NCBI GenBank assembly: GCA_023391835.1
Contig: JAEWAE010000023.1
Span: 1-46,578, forward strand
Length of the DNA stretch: 46,578 bases
Reading direction: 5' to 3'
Origin: Bacillota bacterium
GTDB taxonomy: Bacteria > Bacillota > Clostridia > Oscillospirales > Ethanoligenentaceae
In this document: in pieces, positions 34,500 through 42,827 of the stretch
Position numbering within the stretch: the stretch's first letter is position 1
How the letters are laid out: the number at the start of each line of letters is the position of its first letter
Position numbers and translations under genes: made by a program
The notes under the pieces: model-generated
What the model was told of the DNA's origin: nothing
Database searches by the model: none
Seen by the model: only the letters and a program-made list of their open reading frames with translations

Positions 34500-35450
34500 A
34501 TGACAGAAGTCAAGAAGATTGCGACCCGGCAGGCATACGGCGACGCCCTGGTTGAATTCGGCGCGAAATACCCCAACCTGTTGGTGCTGGACGCCGACCT
34601 TTCCAAATCCACTAAGACCGATGCGTTCCGCAAAAAGTTCCCGGAACGGCATTTTAACTGCGGTATTGCGGAAGCCGACATGATGGGCGTGGCCGCGGGC
34701 CTCGCCTCCACCGGCCATATCGTGTTTGCCAGCTCCTTCGCCATGTTTGCGGCGGGGCGGGCCTTTGAGCAGGTGCGCACCTCCATCGGCTACACCCGCC
34801 TCAACGTCAAGATCGGCGCGACCCACGCGGGCCTTTCGGTGGGGGAAGACGGCGCGACCCATCAGTGCTGCGAGGATATGGGCCTGATGCGCACCATCCC
34901 GGGCATGGTGATCCTCAACCCGGCCGACGCCGTGGAGGCCCGCGCCGCCGTCGAGGCTGCGATCGTGCATCAGGGGCCGGTCTACCTGCGCTTCGGGCGG
35001 CTGGCGGTGCCGGTCATCAACGATGTTCCGGGCTATCGGTTTGAAATCGGCAAGGGCGTGCAGCTGCGCGAGGGGACGGACGTCACTCTCGTTGCCACCG
35101 GTCTAATGGTGCCCGAAGCCCTCTCGGCGGCCGAGACGCTTGCCGGTGAGGGCGTTCAGGCCCGGGTGATCAACATCCACACCGTCAAGCCCATCGACGC
35201 CGAGCTGCTCGCCCGTGCGGCGCGGGAAACCGGCGCCGTCGTCACGGCCGAGGAACACAACATCCTGGGCGGTCTGGGCAGCGCCGTGTGCGAAACGGTG
35301 GCGGAGACCTGCCCCGTGCCGGTGGTGCGCGTGGGTGTGAACGATGTGTTCGGCAAATCCGGTCCCGCCAAAGAGGTGCTTGAGGCGTTCGGCCTCAACG
35401 CCGCGCACATTGTGCAGGCGGCCCGGGAGGCCATCCGCCGCAAGCGGTGA
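34500..35450 (+). CDS. Transketolase, C-terminal (pyrimidine-binding) subunit
   Basis: 316 residues carrying the Pyr domain (FNCGIAEADMMGVAAGLASTG, where the glutamate activates TPP) and the C-terminal transketolase domain (VRVGVNDVFGKSG). The catalytic centre forms between this and the N-terminal subunit. A split transketolase is common in Clostridia and archaea. Translation is probably coupled, since its ATG is three bases after the upstream stop. A strong terminator follows. Confidence 0.94.
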   Translation: MTEVKKIATRQAYGDALVEFGAKYPNLLVLDADLSKSTKTDAFRKKFPERHFNCGIAEADMMGVAAGLASTGHIVFASSFAMFAAGRAFEQVRTSIGYTRLNVKIGATHAGLSVGEDGATHQCCEDMGLMRTIPGMVILNPADAVEARAAVEAAIVHQGPVYLRFGRLAVPVINDVPGYRFEIGKGVQLREGTDVTLVATGLMVPEALSAAETLAGEGVQARVINIHTVKPIDAELLARAARETGAVVTAEEHNILGGLGSAVCETVAETCPVPVVRVGVNDVFGKSGPAKEVLEAFGLNAAHIVQAAREAIRRKR

Positions 35451-35471
35451 GGCTCTCTCCGGTTTTATCAT

Positions 35472-35506
35472 AAAGAATCCCCCGGTTTTGGCCGGGGGAT
35501 TCTTTT
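35472..35506. terminator. Bidirectional terminator between transketolase and yibF
   Basis: AAAGAATCCCCCGG / CCGGGGGATTCTTT (14 base pairs), six-base loop, T-run on both strands. Confidence 0.93.
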
Positions 35507-35521
35507 GACAGGGCAAACCGT

Positions 35522-36307
35522 CTATGCCTTTGGTTTCAGCCCCGGGAAATACCGCGCGAAATGGAACCGCATCAGCAGCGCCGTCAGGGCGGCTGTCAGC
35601 GGGATGACCGACACCAACGCGATGCCGCCGGTCAATATCTGCAGCAGCGCGGTCGCGAAAAGTTTATCCTGCCACATTTGGGCCGGGGAAATGTGGTACT
35701 GGCCGAACCAGAGCATCAGCGTCACCGACTCGCCTACATAGACATAGACCAGCGTGTTGACCATGGTGGCCAGCACATCCCGCCCGATGCGCATACCCGA
35801 CTCAAACAGCGCACCCACCCCGGCGTAGGGCTGGTTGGCGGCGATTTCACTCACCGGCGACGCGATGGAAACCGCCACATCCATGGTCGAACCCAGCAGG
35901 CCTACCAGCAGCTCGGCCACCGCGATGCGGGTGAAGTCGAGCGGCACGTCCAGATTCAGCAGCGAGAGGGTTTCCGCCTGCTGCCGGCCAAAGCCCGCCG
36001 TCTTTTCGGGGACGCCAAGACTCCAGATGAGCCAGAGCGACGCCGCTATGACCAGCGCCACGGCTGCCAGCGCTGCGGCCGTTTTGCGATGGAATCCGCC
36101 GTTGTAAAAGAGCGTCACGGCCGCCGCCGCAATGCTCCCGCCAATGGTCACCGCCACCGGGTCGGCCCCATAGGCGATGATCAGCAGCATCAGATACAGC
36201 ACGGCGCAGTCGGCGGCGAGGCTCACGAAAGCCCTGAGCCCCCGCCCCCGCCCGGTGAGCACCATGGCGGCGAAAAGTAAAATCACCAGTACGATTTGCA
36301 CCGTCAT
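35522..36307 (-). CDS. YibE/F-family membrane protein (YibF-like)
   Basis: 261 residues with six or seven hydrophobic segments. The conserved family region is LLVGLLGSTMDVAVSIASPVSEI followed by GMRIGRDVLATMVNTLVYVYVGES. YibE/F proteins are polytopic proteins of unknown function found mostly in Firmicutes, usually as an adjacent pair. Its start overlaps the stop of the upstream gene as ATGA, so the two are translated together and likely form one complex. No catalytic motif is visible. Confidence 0.88.
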   Translation of the reverse strand: MTVQIVLVILLFAAMVLTGRGRGLRAFVSLAADCAVLYLMLLIIAYGADPVAVTIGGSIAAAAVTLFYNGGFHRKTAAALAAVALVIAASLWLIWSLGVPEKTAGFGRQQAETLSLLNLDVPLDFTRIAVAELLVGLLGSTMDVAVSIASPVSEIAANQPYAGVGALFESGMRIGRDVLATMVNTLVYVYVGESVTLMLWFGQYHISPAQMWQDKLFATALLQILTGGIALVSVIPLTAALTALLMRFHFARYFPGLKPKA

Positions 36308-37440
36308 GTCTTCGCCGCCTTTCCGTCCCCGCCCTGCCGCGCTATCTGCCGGGCCGCCCGCGCGGGCAGCAAGCGCAGCGCGATGCCCAGCGACAGCGGG
36401 ATGCAGCCCACGATACCCAGACAGCCCACCAGCAGACGCACGATTTCAAGGCTCAGGTTGATGTGGATGACGGTGGGGAAGGCATAGCTGTTTTCCAACT
36501 CCAGCAGCACAAGGGGGATGCTGCCGCTGAGATAGGCGAAAAGCATCGTGCCCGTCATGGTGGAAAGCATGTCCTGCCCCACGGCGATGCCGGAACGCCA
36601 CAACGACGCCGGGGCAATATCCGGCGTTCGGTCGAGCAACTCCTGCACGGCCGCGGTCATGGTCACGGCGATATCCATAATGCCCCCGAGCGTCCCCACC
36701 AGCACCTGGGCGAGGAAAACCTCCCGCGGGGAGCGTGTGAGCACTTCCATCTGGTCGTAGTGCATGCCGCGGGAGCCGGTGAGCCACAGCACCGCCGCCG
36801 TCAGCAGCAGCGTGGCCACGGCCGCGCCAAGGGAACTCAGCAGCGCCGCGGCCGTGCGTCGGCTGCGGCCCGTGACCAGAAAAATGGTGAAAACAGCCGA
36901 AACCGCCGCGGCTCCGGCGGCGGGCAGCAAAAAGCTCCCGCCCCGGATGTACGCCCGCACCACCAGCAGGAACAGGGCGGTGTTGCACGCCGCGCTCACA
37001 AGCGCCAGCATGCCCCGCCGCCCGCCAATCCACAAAAGCAGCAGCGCAAATATTGCCAGGAAGGGATACAGCAACCCGTCGTATTTATAGCCCTCAAATT
37101 TTACGTCGGAGCCGCTGCGCGTCACAAAAACCGTGTCCCCCCGGCGCAGCCGTACCCCATCGGTGAGATTCGCTGGGTAAGTATGGGTGAAGGCCACTCG
37201 TTCCCCGTTGCCGGCACCGCCGACGAGCACGGCTGTGATCTGCTGGGTCACCGTGGCGCCGCCCGCCCCGCCGCCTGACTGGCTCACCGCCGTGACCCGG
37301 GCAGTCTGCTGCCCGTAAAGCGGGCCGTCCCGGCTCACCAGCCACCCGGCCAGCACCGCCAGCAGGATCGCGGCCGCCGCAAGCAGCAGATTCCGCCCAC
37401 GCCGGCGGGCCGGCGGGAGGGAAACTTCCCTACTTGCCAT
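36304..37440 (-). CDS. YibE/F-family membrane protein (YibE-like)
   Basis: 378 residues. One N-terminal membrane segment (about 14-33), an extracytoplasmic beta-rich domain (40-130) with QQITAVLVGGAGNGERV and RRGDTVFV, and then a polytopic region. The latter has VLVGTLGGIMDIAVTMTAAVQEL and SGIAVGQDMLSTMTGTMLFAYL, the same signature as the partner encoded downstream. The function is unknown. The ATG at 37440 lies inside the 3' end of the glycosidase-domain gene (11-base overlap) and has no good ribosome-binding site, implying translational coupling. Confidence 0.88.
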   Translation of the reverse strand: MASREVSLPPARRRGRNLLLAAAAILLAVLAGWLVSRDGPLYGQQTARVTAVSQSGGGAGGATVTQQITAVLVGGAGNGERVAFTHTYPANLTDGVRLRRGDTVFVTRSGSDVKFEGYKYDGLLYPFLAIFALLLLWIGGRRGMLALVSAACNTALFLLVVRAYIRGGSFLLPAAGAAAVSAVFTIFLVTGRSRRTAAALLSSLGAAVATLLLTAAVLWLTGSRGMHYDQMEVLTRSPREVFLAQVLVGTLGGIMDIAVTMTAAVQELLDRTPDIAPASLWRSGIAVGQDMLSTMTGTMLFAYLSGSIPLVLLELENSYAFPTVIHINLSLEIVRLLVGCLGIVGCIPLSLGIALRLLPARAARQIARQGGDGKAAKT

Positions 37441-38518
37441 AGCTGACCAGAAACGCATCGGGCAGATACCGTTCGCCATAGGGGCTGGAGGGAACATTGA
37501 CAAGCTTGCCCTCATACGCGAGCACGGTGGAAGAGCCGCCGTCCAGATTGGCGGCATTGACCGCCCCGTTTTCCTCCATGATTTTCTGCACGTCCGCCCA
37601 GGTGGCGCCGGGGCTCGACAGGCTGCGCCCGTCGATGATGACGAAAAGGATGGTGCCGTCCTTCCGCTGGCCGATGGCGGTGCGCGGCTGGATGCCCGAG
37701 CCAGACACATCCGACAGTTTGCCGTTGACGATCAGGAAGGGGGAAAATTCCACCGCGTAGCGAAAATTCCGGGCCGTCAGCTCGGTCTGGGTGTATTGGC
37801 CGAGGATGAGTCGGCTGGAATCATCCATCCCGATGATGTCGTGCAGGGCCGAGTCGTGGCCACCCGCCAGCTGCTTGTGGTTGGCAATGAGGATTTTGTC
37901 CGGCGTGCCGCCGTTGCCGTGCCCGTCCACATCCACGAACCCTCCCGCGTTGATGCCCAGAAAAGAGCCCGTGCGGGTGGTCATGGAGGTGATGTGCTCG
38001 CCGCTTTTGCCGAAATTGCTCGACAGGCCCAGCGTCACCCGCGTGGGATCATAGACCTTCACCAGCCATCCGTTAAAGGAGTCGCCCTTTAGCGAATTGT
38101 TCCGCAGACGGATAAATCCCACTCCGTGGATGATGTGCTCTCCGTCGGCGGGGCTGGCGGGCAGCGTGGTGGCGTTGTCGGCCGGCACCCGCGACGAGGT
38201 GCCGCCGCTGTTCACCGTGACCATGGCGGGGTTGGTGTTTTCGTTGGGGGTTTTGGGGGTCGAGCGGGCGCGGATGGATGCGACGGTTTTCGAGTCAAAA
38301 AGCAGCCCGGCCAGCCAGCGGTGGTTCATGGTCTCCATTGCCGTGTTGACCCACAGACTGCGGAAGTAGGGAAAGGGGCCGTAGAGCAGAAAAATCCCGG
38401 CCAGCACGGCGGAAAGAAACGCGCCGGTTATGCCCGTCAGCAGCCGGCGGCCCCGGTGCCCGCGTTTTGCCCGTGCGGTGCCCTCCCGGGCGGATGCGAC
38501 GATATCTTCCATTTCCAT
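37430..38518 (-). CDS. Membrane-anchored phosphodiester glycosidase (NAGPA-like) domain protein
   Basis: 362 residues. A single N-terminal membrane segment (about 27-48) is followed by a linker and the NAGPA domain (about 125-360), with FLGINAGGFVD, QPRTAIGQRKDGTILFVIIDGR and NAANLDGGSSTVLAYEG. The family includes the mammalian uncovering enzyme and bacterial exopolysaccharide-associated proteins, all acting outside the cytoplasm. The polymer acted on here is unknown. The ATG is used rather than the TTG just before it because GGAG is seven bases away. First gene of an overlapping set with two YibE/F genes. Confidence 0.88.
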   Translation of the reverse strand: MEMEDIVASAREGTARAKRGHRGRRLLTGITGAFLSAVLAGIFLLYGPFPYFRSLWVNTAMETMNHRWLAGLLFDSKTVASIRARSTPKTPNENTNPAMVTVNSGGTSSRVPADNATTLPASPADGEHIIHGVGFIRLRNNSLKGDSFNGWLVKVYDPTRVTLGLSSNFGKSGEHITSMTTRTGSFLGINAGGFVDVDGHGNGGTPDKILIANHKQLAGGHDSALHDIIGMDDSSRLILGQYTQTELTARNFRYAVEFSPFLIVNGKLSDVSGSGIQPRTAIGQRKDGTILFVIIDGRSLSSPGATWADVQKIMEENGAVNAANLDGGSSTVLAYEGKLVNVPSSPYGERYLPDAFLVSYGK

Positions 38519-38580
38519 CAATATGCTCCGTTTCGTGCGGGGGCGGGCCGTAAGGCCATGCCGCCGCTGATATATGGTAC

Positions 38581-38609
38581 AGTATATCGACTATCCCTGT
38601 CCGATTCAA
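38581..38609 (-). promoter_or_regulatory. SigA promoter of the glycosidase-yibEF operon
   Basis: Minus strand TTGAAT (38604-38609), 17-base spacer, TATACT (38581-38586), about 60 bases before the ATG. Confidence 0.75.
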
Positions 38610-38666
38610 CCATTCCGTGTAAACAATCTTATTTTGGCCGATACCGGCCCGCCGGCAAAAAAGCAT

Positions 38667-38695
38667 TTGCATTCGCCGTGTCATTATGCTATAAT
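38667..38695 (+). promoter_or_regulatory. SigA promoter of ilvE
   Basis: TTGCAT (38667-38672), 17-base spacer, TATAAT (38690-38695) with an extended TGC. It leaves a leader of about 175 bases before ilvE. Confidence 0.8.
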
Positions 38696-38722
38696 ACAGG
38701 ATAATTTATATTTACATAATTC

Positions 38723-38765
38723 TATCGGCATACTTTGGCTCATTAGCACTTTCCAGTATGCGATA
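38723..38765 (+). promoter_or_regulatory. Stem-loop in the ilvE leader
   Basis: TATC-G-GCATACT pairs with AGTATGC-GATA (11 base pairs with one bulged G) around a 20-base loop, starting about 20 bases after the predicted transcript start. A second small hairpin TACATG / CATGTA follows near 38784-38800. I recognise no known riboswitch class and no T-box. Confidence 0.4.
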
Positions 38766-38877
38766 CCCAACATCCGATGTGCCTACATGTTCTGCATGTA
38801 TCCATATTAGCGGCTGTGCTCCGGCGTTTCCAGACTGCGCCCGGCGGGCTGCAAATCACAGAAAAGGAATGAGGACC

Positions 38878-39948
38878 ATGTCGGAAATCAAAGTCGAACT
38901 GACCAAACACCCGAAGACAAAGCCGGCCGACCAAAGCAAGCTGGGCTTTGGGGCCCATTTCACCGATCATATGTTCATTATGAACTATGATGAGGGCGAA
39001 GGCTGGCACAATGCCCGCATCGTACCCTACGCGCCGCTGCAGATTGACCCGGCCGCGATGATTCTGCACTACGGGCAGGAAGTATTCGAGGGTATGAAAG
39101 CTTACCGTGCGAAGGACGGGCACATCTATCTGTTCCGCCCGCAGGAAAACTTCAAGCGGCTGAATGTTTCCAACGATCGACTTTGCATTCCCCCTGTGGA
39201 CGAAGCCTTTTCTCTGAAAGCTCTGGTCAAGCTGATTCAGATTGAGAAGGATTGGATTCCCAGCCTGGAGGGCACTTCGCTTTACATCCGTCCGTTCATC
39301 ATTGCGCTGGATGCCCATCTGGGCGTACACCCGGCCCAGCACTACGCCTTCATCATCATCCTTTCGCCCGTGGGAGCCTATTACCCCGAGGGGCTCAACC
39401 CGGTGAAGATTTATGTCGAGACCAAATATGTCCGCGCCGTGCGCGGCGGCATGGGCTTCACCAAGACCGGCGGCAACTATGCGGCTTCCCTCAAGGCTCA
39501 GGATGAGGCCGAGGGTCAGCATTACACCCAGGTGCTCTGGCTCGATGGCGTGGAGCGCAAATATATCGAAGAAGTCGGCACCATGAACGTCTTTTTCAAG
39601 ATCAACGGCGAAGTTGTCACCCCGGCGCTGCAGGGCAGCATCCTGCCGGGCATCACCCGCAAATCCGCCATCGAGCTGCTTAAGCATTGGGGTACGCCTG
39701 TGACTGAGCGGCGGCTTTCCATCGACGAGCTGGCGGCGGCTTTCGATTCCGGCAAACTGGAAGAAGCCTTCGGCACCGGCACGGCGGCGGTCATTTCACC
39801 CATCGGCGAGCTCAAGTGGGACGAAAAGCACATGAATATCAACGGCGGCAAGATCGGCCCGCTTTCCCAGAAGCTGTACGATACCCTGACCGGTATCCAG
39901 TGGGGCACGCAGCCCGATCCGCTGGGCTGGAGATATACGGTCGAATAA
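38878..39948 (+). CDS. ilvE: Branched-chain amino acid aminotransferase
   Basis: 356 residues, fold-type IV PLP transaminase of the longer BCAT group. FEGMKAYRAKDG, KTGGNYAASLKAQ and LWLDGVERKYIEEVGTMNVFF (the lysine in RKY forms the Schiff base) and GTGTAAVISPIG are characteristic. It interconverts Leu, Ile and Val with their 2-keto acids using glutamate. The start is fixed by AAAAGGAATGAGG just before the ATG; the frame is open upstream but without such a site. Monocistronic or co-transcribed with luxS. Confidence 0.95.
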   Translation: MSEIKVELTKHPKTKPADQSKLGFGAHFTDHMFIMNYDEGEGWHNARIVPYAPLQIDPAAMILHYGQEVFEGMKAYRAKDGHIYLFRPQENFKRLNVSNDRLCIPPVDEAFSLKALVKLIQIEKDWIPSLEGTSLYIRPFIIALDAHLGVHPAQHYAFIIILSPVGAYYPEGLNPVKIYVETKYVRAVRGGMGFTKTGGNYAASLKAQDEAEGQHYTQVLWLDGVERKYIEEVGTMNVFFKINGEVVTPALQGSILPGITRKSAIELLKHWGTPVTERRLSIDELAAAFDSGKLEEAFGTGTAAVISPIGELKWDEKHMNINGGKIGPLSQKLYDTLTGIQWGTQPDPLGWRYTVE

Positions 39949-39977
39949 CAAAGTCCGCGGCATCGGCTGCGGCAGGG

Positions 39978-40010
39978 GGGGCTTCCGCCGGCGGGGCGGA
40001 GGCCCCTCTA
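39978..40010 (+). terminator. GC-rich hairpin between ilvE and luxS
   Basis: GGGGCTTCCGCC / GGCGGAGGCCCC (12 pairs, one wobble) with a five-base loop, then TCTATTTC. The U-tract is poor, so it may be a partial terminator or a processing signal. Confidence 0.4.
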
Positions 40011-40049
40011 TTTCACGGGGCCCTATGTGGGAGAAAGGAAGGCCGGTTT

Positions 40050-40517
40050 ATGGAACTGCGTCAGATTCAGAGCTTCCAGGTGGATCATACGAAACTGCGG
40101 CCCGGCATGTATGTGTCCCGAGTGGACGGGGATGTGGTTACCTACGACATCCGCATGAAAACGCCCAATGCGGGCGATTATCTCGCCAACGGCGCACTGC
40201 ATACCATCGAGCACCTTTTCGCCACCTATGTGCGCAGCTCGGCCCTGTCGGATCACGTCGTCTATTTCGGCCCCATGGGCTGCCGGACGGGGTTCTACTT
40301 TCTGGTCCGCGGCATGTCCCACCGGGCGGCGGTGGAACTGGCGCGTCAGGCGTTTGATTTCATCGCGGGCTTTTCCGGGTCAATCCCCGGAGCGGCGGTT
40401 GCCGAGTGTGGCAACTGGAAAGAGCATGATCTCGAGGGGGCCCGCCGGGAGGCGGCCGCCTACCTGCCGGTGCTGGCCGGTGTGCGCACCGACGCCGATC
40501 TTATGTATGCAAAATAA
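40050..40517 (+). CDS. luxS: S-ribosylhomocysteine lyase
   Basis: 155 residues. Metal ligands His51 and His55 (HTIEH) and Cys120 (AECGNW), with Cys78 in GPMGCRTGFYF as the general acid/base cysteine. It cleaves S-ribosylhomocysteine into homocysteine and DPD, the AI-2 precursor, as part of the activated methyl cycle that the several methyltransferases in this window feed. AAAGGAAGG is seven bases before the ATG. The Pfs nucleosidase gene is not in the window. Confidence 0.96.
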   Translation: MELRQIQSFQVDHTKLRPGMYVSRVDGDVVTYDIRMKTPNAGDYLANGALHTIEHLFATYVRSSALSDHVVYFGPMGCRTGFYFLVRGMSHRAAVELARQAFDFIAGFSGSIPGAAVAECGNWKEHDLEGARREAAAYLPVLAGVRTDADLMYAK

Positions 40518-40534
40518 CCTTTTTCCGTTCGGGG

Positions 40535-40583
40535 AAAAAGGCCGTCTGCCGCATCGTCACCGGTGCGGCGGACGGCCTTTTTT
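40535..40583 (+). terminator. Terminator after luxS
   Basis: AAAAAGGCCGTCTGCCGCA pairs with TGCGGCGGACGGCCTTTTT (one mismatch/wobble), ten-base loop, six T residues. Confidence 0.92.
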
Positions 40584-40659
40584 GTAACGGTTTCGGTCCC
40601 GCCCGGCCAAGCCTGACTTGTAGGCAAAACCGATAAGGACAAGATAAAAAATAGTTGTA

Positions 40660-40688
40660 TTGCACAATGTATGCCCCCACATTATACT
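40660..40688 (+). promoter_or_regulatory. Upstream SigA promoter of the NlpC/P60 gene
   Basis: TTGCAC (40660-40665), 17-base spacer, TATACT (40683-40688). Confidence 0.6.
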
Positions 40689-40736
40689 GCAATATGCCTA
40701 TTTTGAAGTTTCCTGCATCCGATAGACAAATACTTG

Positions 40737-40764
40737 TTGCAATTGCTCCGAAATGCGGTATAAT
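40737..40764 (+). promoter_or_regulatory. Proximal SigA promoter of the NlpC/P60 gene
   Basis: TTGCAA (40737-40742), 16-base spacer, TATAAT (40759-40764). The WalR box begins ten bases downstream. Confidence 0.65.
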
Positions 40765-40773
40765 TAAACTTGT

Positions 40774-40790
40774 TGTAACTAAATTGTAAT
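40774..40790 (+). promoter_or_regulatory. WalR (YycF) binding box
   Basis: TGTAAC-TAAAT-TGTAAT is an exact match to the WalR consensus TGTWAH-N5-TGTWAH, in front of a cell-wall hydrolase gene, the classic regulon class. It overlaps the predicted transcript start of the proximal promoter, a position at which WalR usually represses. Seen directly; binding is inference. Confidence 0.7.
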
Positions 40791-40839
40791 TATTCCGCTT
40801 CCTCTGTTGTTACCGGAGGAAATTAAAGGGGTGGATCCA

Positions 40840-42672
40840 ATGACAGGGAACTTGCCGGGCCCCCGGCTTGCTTTTGGGGCAGTGGGAACCGGAGACGGCG
40901 GCGCGGGGGACGCCGCACTGGCACTATCTATCCATTCTTCACCGATGCATTGGATGTATCATTCCGCCATGGCGATGGGGCGTTTCACGCTGCACGCGGC
41001 GGATACCGCCGGGGAGGTGCTGCGCGAGCAGGCCGCAAGGGCTCTGGCCGGGGTCGTCAATGCAGCGGGTATTTTTTATCGGGTGCTTTCCAGCGCGAAC
41101 CGTTCCCGCGCGGTACGGGGCGAGCTGTCGGTCGCACGGGTGGTGCTGCACACCGGCAAACGCCTGGGTGATGCTTTTTGTGCCGTGGCGGAGATTGCCG
41201 CTTCCGGCGGTCTGGCGGATGCGTTGGTGTTTACCGGGCGCGGCACGGTGGCTGTTTCGGCCCGGCTGTGGGCCCGGCATAAGCGGGCGCTCAACTATCT
41301 GGCCCCGGCGGCGGGGCTTGCGGTGCTGGGCGTGACCGTATACATGTGGAGCCAGATGACCTTTGGCGTGGCGGTGACGTATAACGGCCGTCAGATCGGC
41401 GTGGTCAAGTCGGAGCAGGCATTCCGCAGCGCGGTGAGCAACGTGGAAAATCTTGTCTCCAGCGGTTCCGGCTCCAGCTTTTCGCTTTCCAGCGCGCCGG
41501 TGTATCAGATGCGTCTGGTTCGCTCCTCCCAGCTGCTCAGCCAGGATGCCCTGACCGACAATCTGGTCAGCGCGTCGGGCGGCGAGGTGAAGAGCGCCTT
41601 CGGCCTTTATGTCGACAATAAGCTCGTGGGGGCGAACATCGACAGCAAGGCGGTGCAGCAGATGCTCGACGGCGTTTTGTCTCCGTATAAATCCGACTCG
41701 GCCAACCGTAACGTGGACTTTGCCCAGAATATCCGCATCCAGTCCGGCATATTCCCGGTTTCGGCCATCAAAGACATCGACATGCTCAAGGCACAGCTGG
41801 TCGGCGGCTCTTCGGGCGCGCAGAGCTATGTGGTGAAAAAGGGCGACTCAATGCCGATGATCGCCAATATGTTCCATGTATCGCTCGACTCGCTTTATGC
41901 GATGAATACTTCCGTCGACGCCGGCAGCCTTGCGCAGGGCCAGTCGGTCAAGGTTTCCGATTCTCAGCCGGTGCTCACTGTACGGCTCACCCGCAACGAG
42001 ATCACCACTCAGGATATTCCGTATTCGGTGGCACAGATGGCCAGCAGTTCCCTGCCTAAAAATACCGTGCAGGTCGCGGTGCCCGGCCAGAACGGCACCC
42101 TCCAGACGGTCAGTGCCGTTACCTACGAAGGAAACAAGGTTGTCAATTCCCAGGTGGTCTCGGTCACAATGCTCAAGGCGCCTGTGACCGAACAGCAGGT
42201 CGTCGGCACAAAAGAGAGCAGCCGTTCTTCCAAGCGCGGCTCCTCGTCTTCTTCCTACGGCTCTGCGGCAAGCGGCGGATACTATGTGTCGGGCGGCGGC
42301 TCCGGCTCCGCCTCGGGCAGCGGCGTGGTGGCTCTGGCCGAGCAGTACCTGGGCAGCCGCTACGTGTCGGGCGGCAGCTCCCCCAGCGGGTTTGACTGCT
42401 CCGGATTTACCTCCTACGTGTATGGCAAGATGGGTGTGAGCCTCGACCATTCCGCGGCGGGGCAGTACAGTTCGGGCAATAAGGTCGGCTCGTCCAATCT
42501 CCAGTCGGGCGACCTGGTGTTTTTCCGTACCGGCGGCGGGGGCATTTCCCATGTTGGCATCTATATCGGCAACGGGCAGTTTATCAACGCGCAAAATCAC
42601 CGGGTCGGTGTCACCATTGCCAGCCTGTCGGGCTACTGGGCCAACACCTACGCTGGCGCCGTACGGCCATAA
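40840..42672 (+). CDS. Membrane-anchored LysM-G5-NlpC/P60 peptidoglycan endopeptidase
   Basis: 610 residues. An Ala/Arg-rich region of about 150 residues is predicted cytosolic and leads to a membrane segment (about 153-172). The outside part has an uncharacterised domain (175-325), LysM (328-372, YVVKKGDSMPMIANMF), G5 (376-458), a Ser/Gly linker (459-493) and NlpC/P60 (494-610). Catalytic Cys520 lies in FDCSGFTSYVY and His571 in ISHVGIYIG; His587 is the likely third residue. It should cleave stem peptides in peptidoglycan. ATG at 40840 follows AAAGGGGTGG. A WalR box lies upstream. Confidence 0.92.
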   Translation: MTGNLPGPRLAFGAVGTGDGGAGDAALALSIHSSPMHWMYHSAMAMGRFTLHAADTAGEVLREQAARALAGVVNAAGIFYRVLSSANRSRAVRGELSVARVVLHTGKRLGDAFCAVAEIAASGGLADALVFTGRGTVAVSARLWARHKRALNYLAPAAGLAVLGVTVYMWSQMTFGVAVTYNGRQIGVVKSEQAFRSAVSNVENLVSSGSGSSFSLSSAPVYQMRLVRSSQLLSQDALTDNLVSASGGEVKSAFGLYVDNKLVGANIDSKAVQQMLDGVLSPYKSDSANRNVDFAQNIRIQSGIFPVSAIKDIDMLKAQLVGGSSGAQSYVVKKGDSMPMIANMFHVSLDSLYAMNTSVDAGSLAQGQSVKVSDSQPVLTVRLTRNEITTQDIPYSVAQMASSSLPKNTVQVAVPGQNGTLQTVSAVTYEGNKVVNSQVVSVTMLKAPVTEQQVVGTKESSRSSKRGSSSSSYGSAASGGYYVSGGGSGSASGSGVVALAEQYLGSRYVSGGSSPSGFDCSGFTSYVYGKMGVSLDHSAAGQYSSGNKVGSSNLQSGDLVFFRTGGGGISHVGIYIGNGQFINAQNHRVGVTIASLSGYWANTYAGAVRP

Positions 42673-42687
42673 TCGACTGGCAGCAAT

Positions 42688-42716
42688 TTGATTTTTTTGC
42701 TGCAATTTCATAAAAG
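42688..42716 (+). promoter_or_regulatory. Possible weak promoter of a small transcript
   Basis: TTGATT (42688-42693), 17-base spacer, TAAAAG (42711-42716). The -10 is poor (four of six). It overlaps a small GCAGCAA / TTGCTGC repeat just after the NlpC/P60 stop. Confidence 0.25.
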
Positions 42717-42767
42717 ATTGACGTATTCCGGAGTGTTTCGCCTTTCTGACAAAGGCGGAGAGACGAA

Positions 42768-42827
42768 ATGCGACTTCGCTCAAACTTTAATGGATTGCGG
42801 GATGGTTACGGAAAGGCCACAGAATGA
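42768..42827 (+). CDS. Candidate 19-residue peptide gene
   Basis: A short open frame, ATG at 42768, with GGCGGAGAG eight bases upstream, encoding a basic peptide that begins MRLRSNFNGLRDGYGK and ends in the terminator stem. A hairpin CGCCTTT-CTGAC-AAAGGCG (42739-42757) sits just before the ribosome-binding site and could sequester it. It may instead be the 3' part of a small RNA. Too short to judge by codon use. Confidence 0.25.
   Translation: MRLRSNFNGLRDGYGKATE

Noticed and set aside
39949..40049. SAM or SAH riboswitch before luxS
   Set aside because: The 101-base gap holds one GC-rich hairpin only; no conserved riboswitch core was seen.
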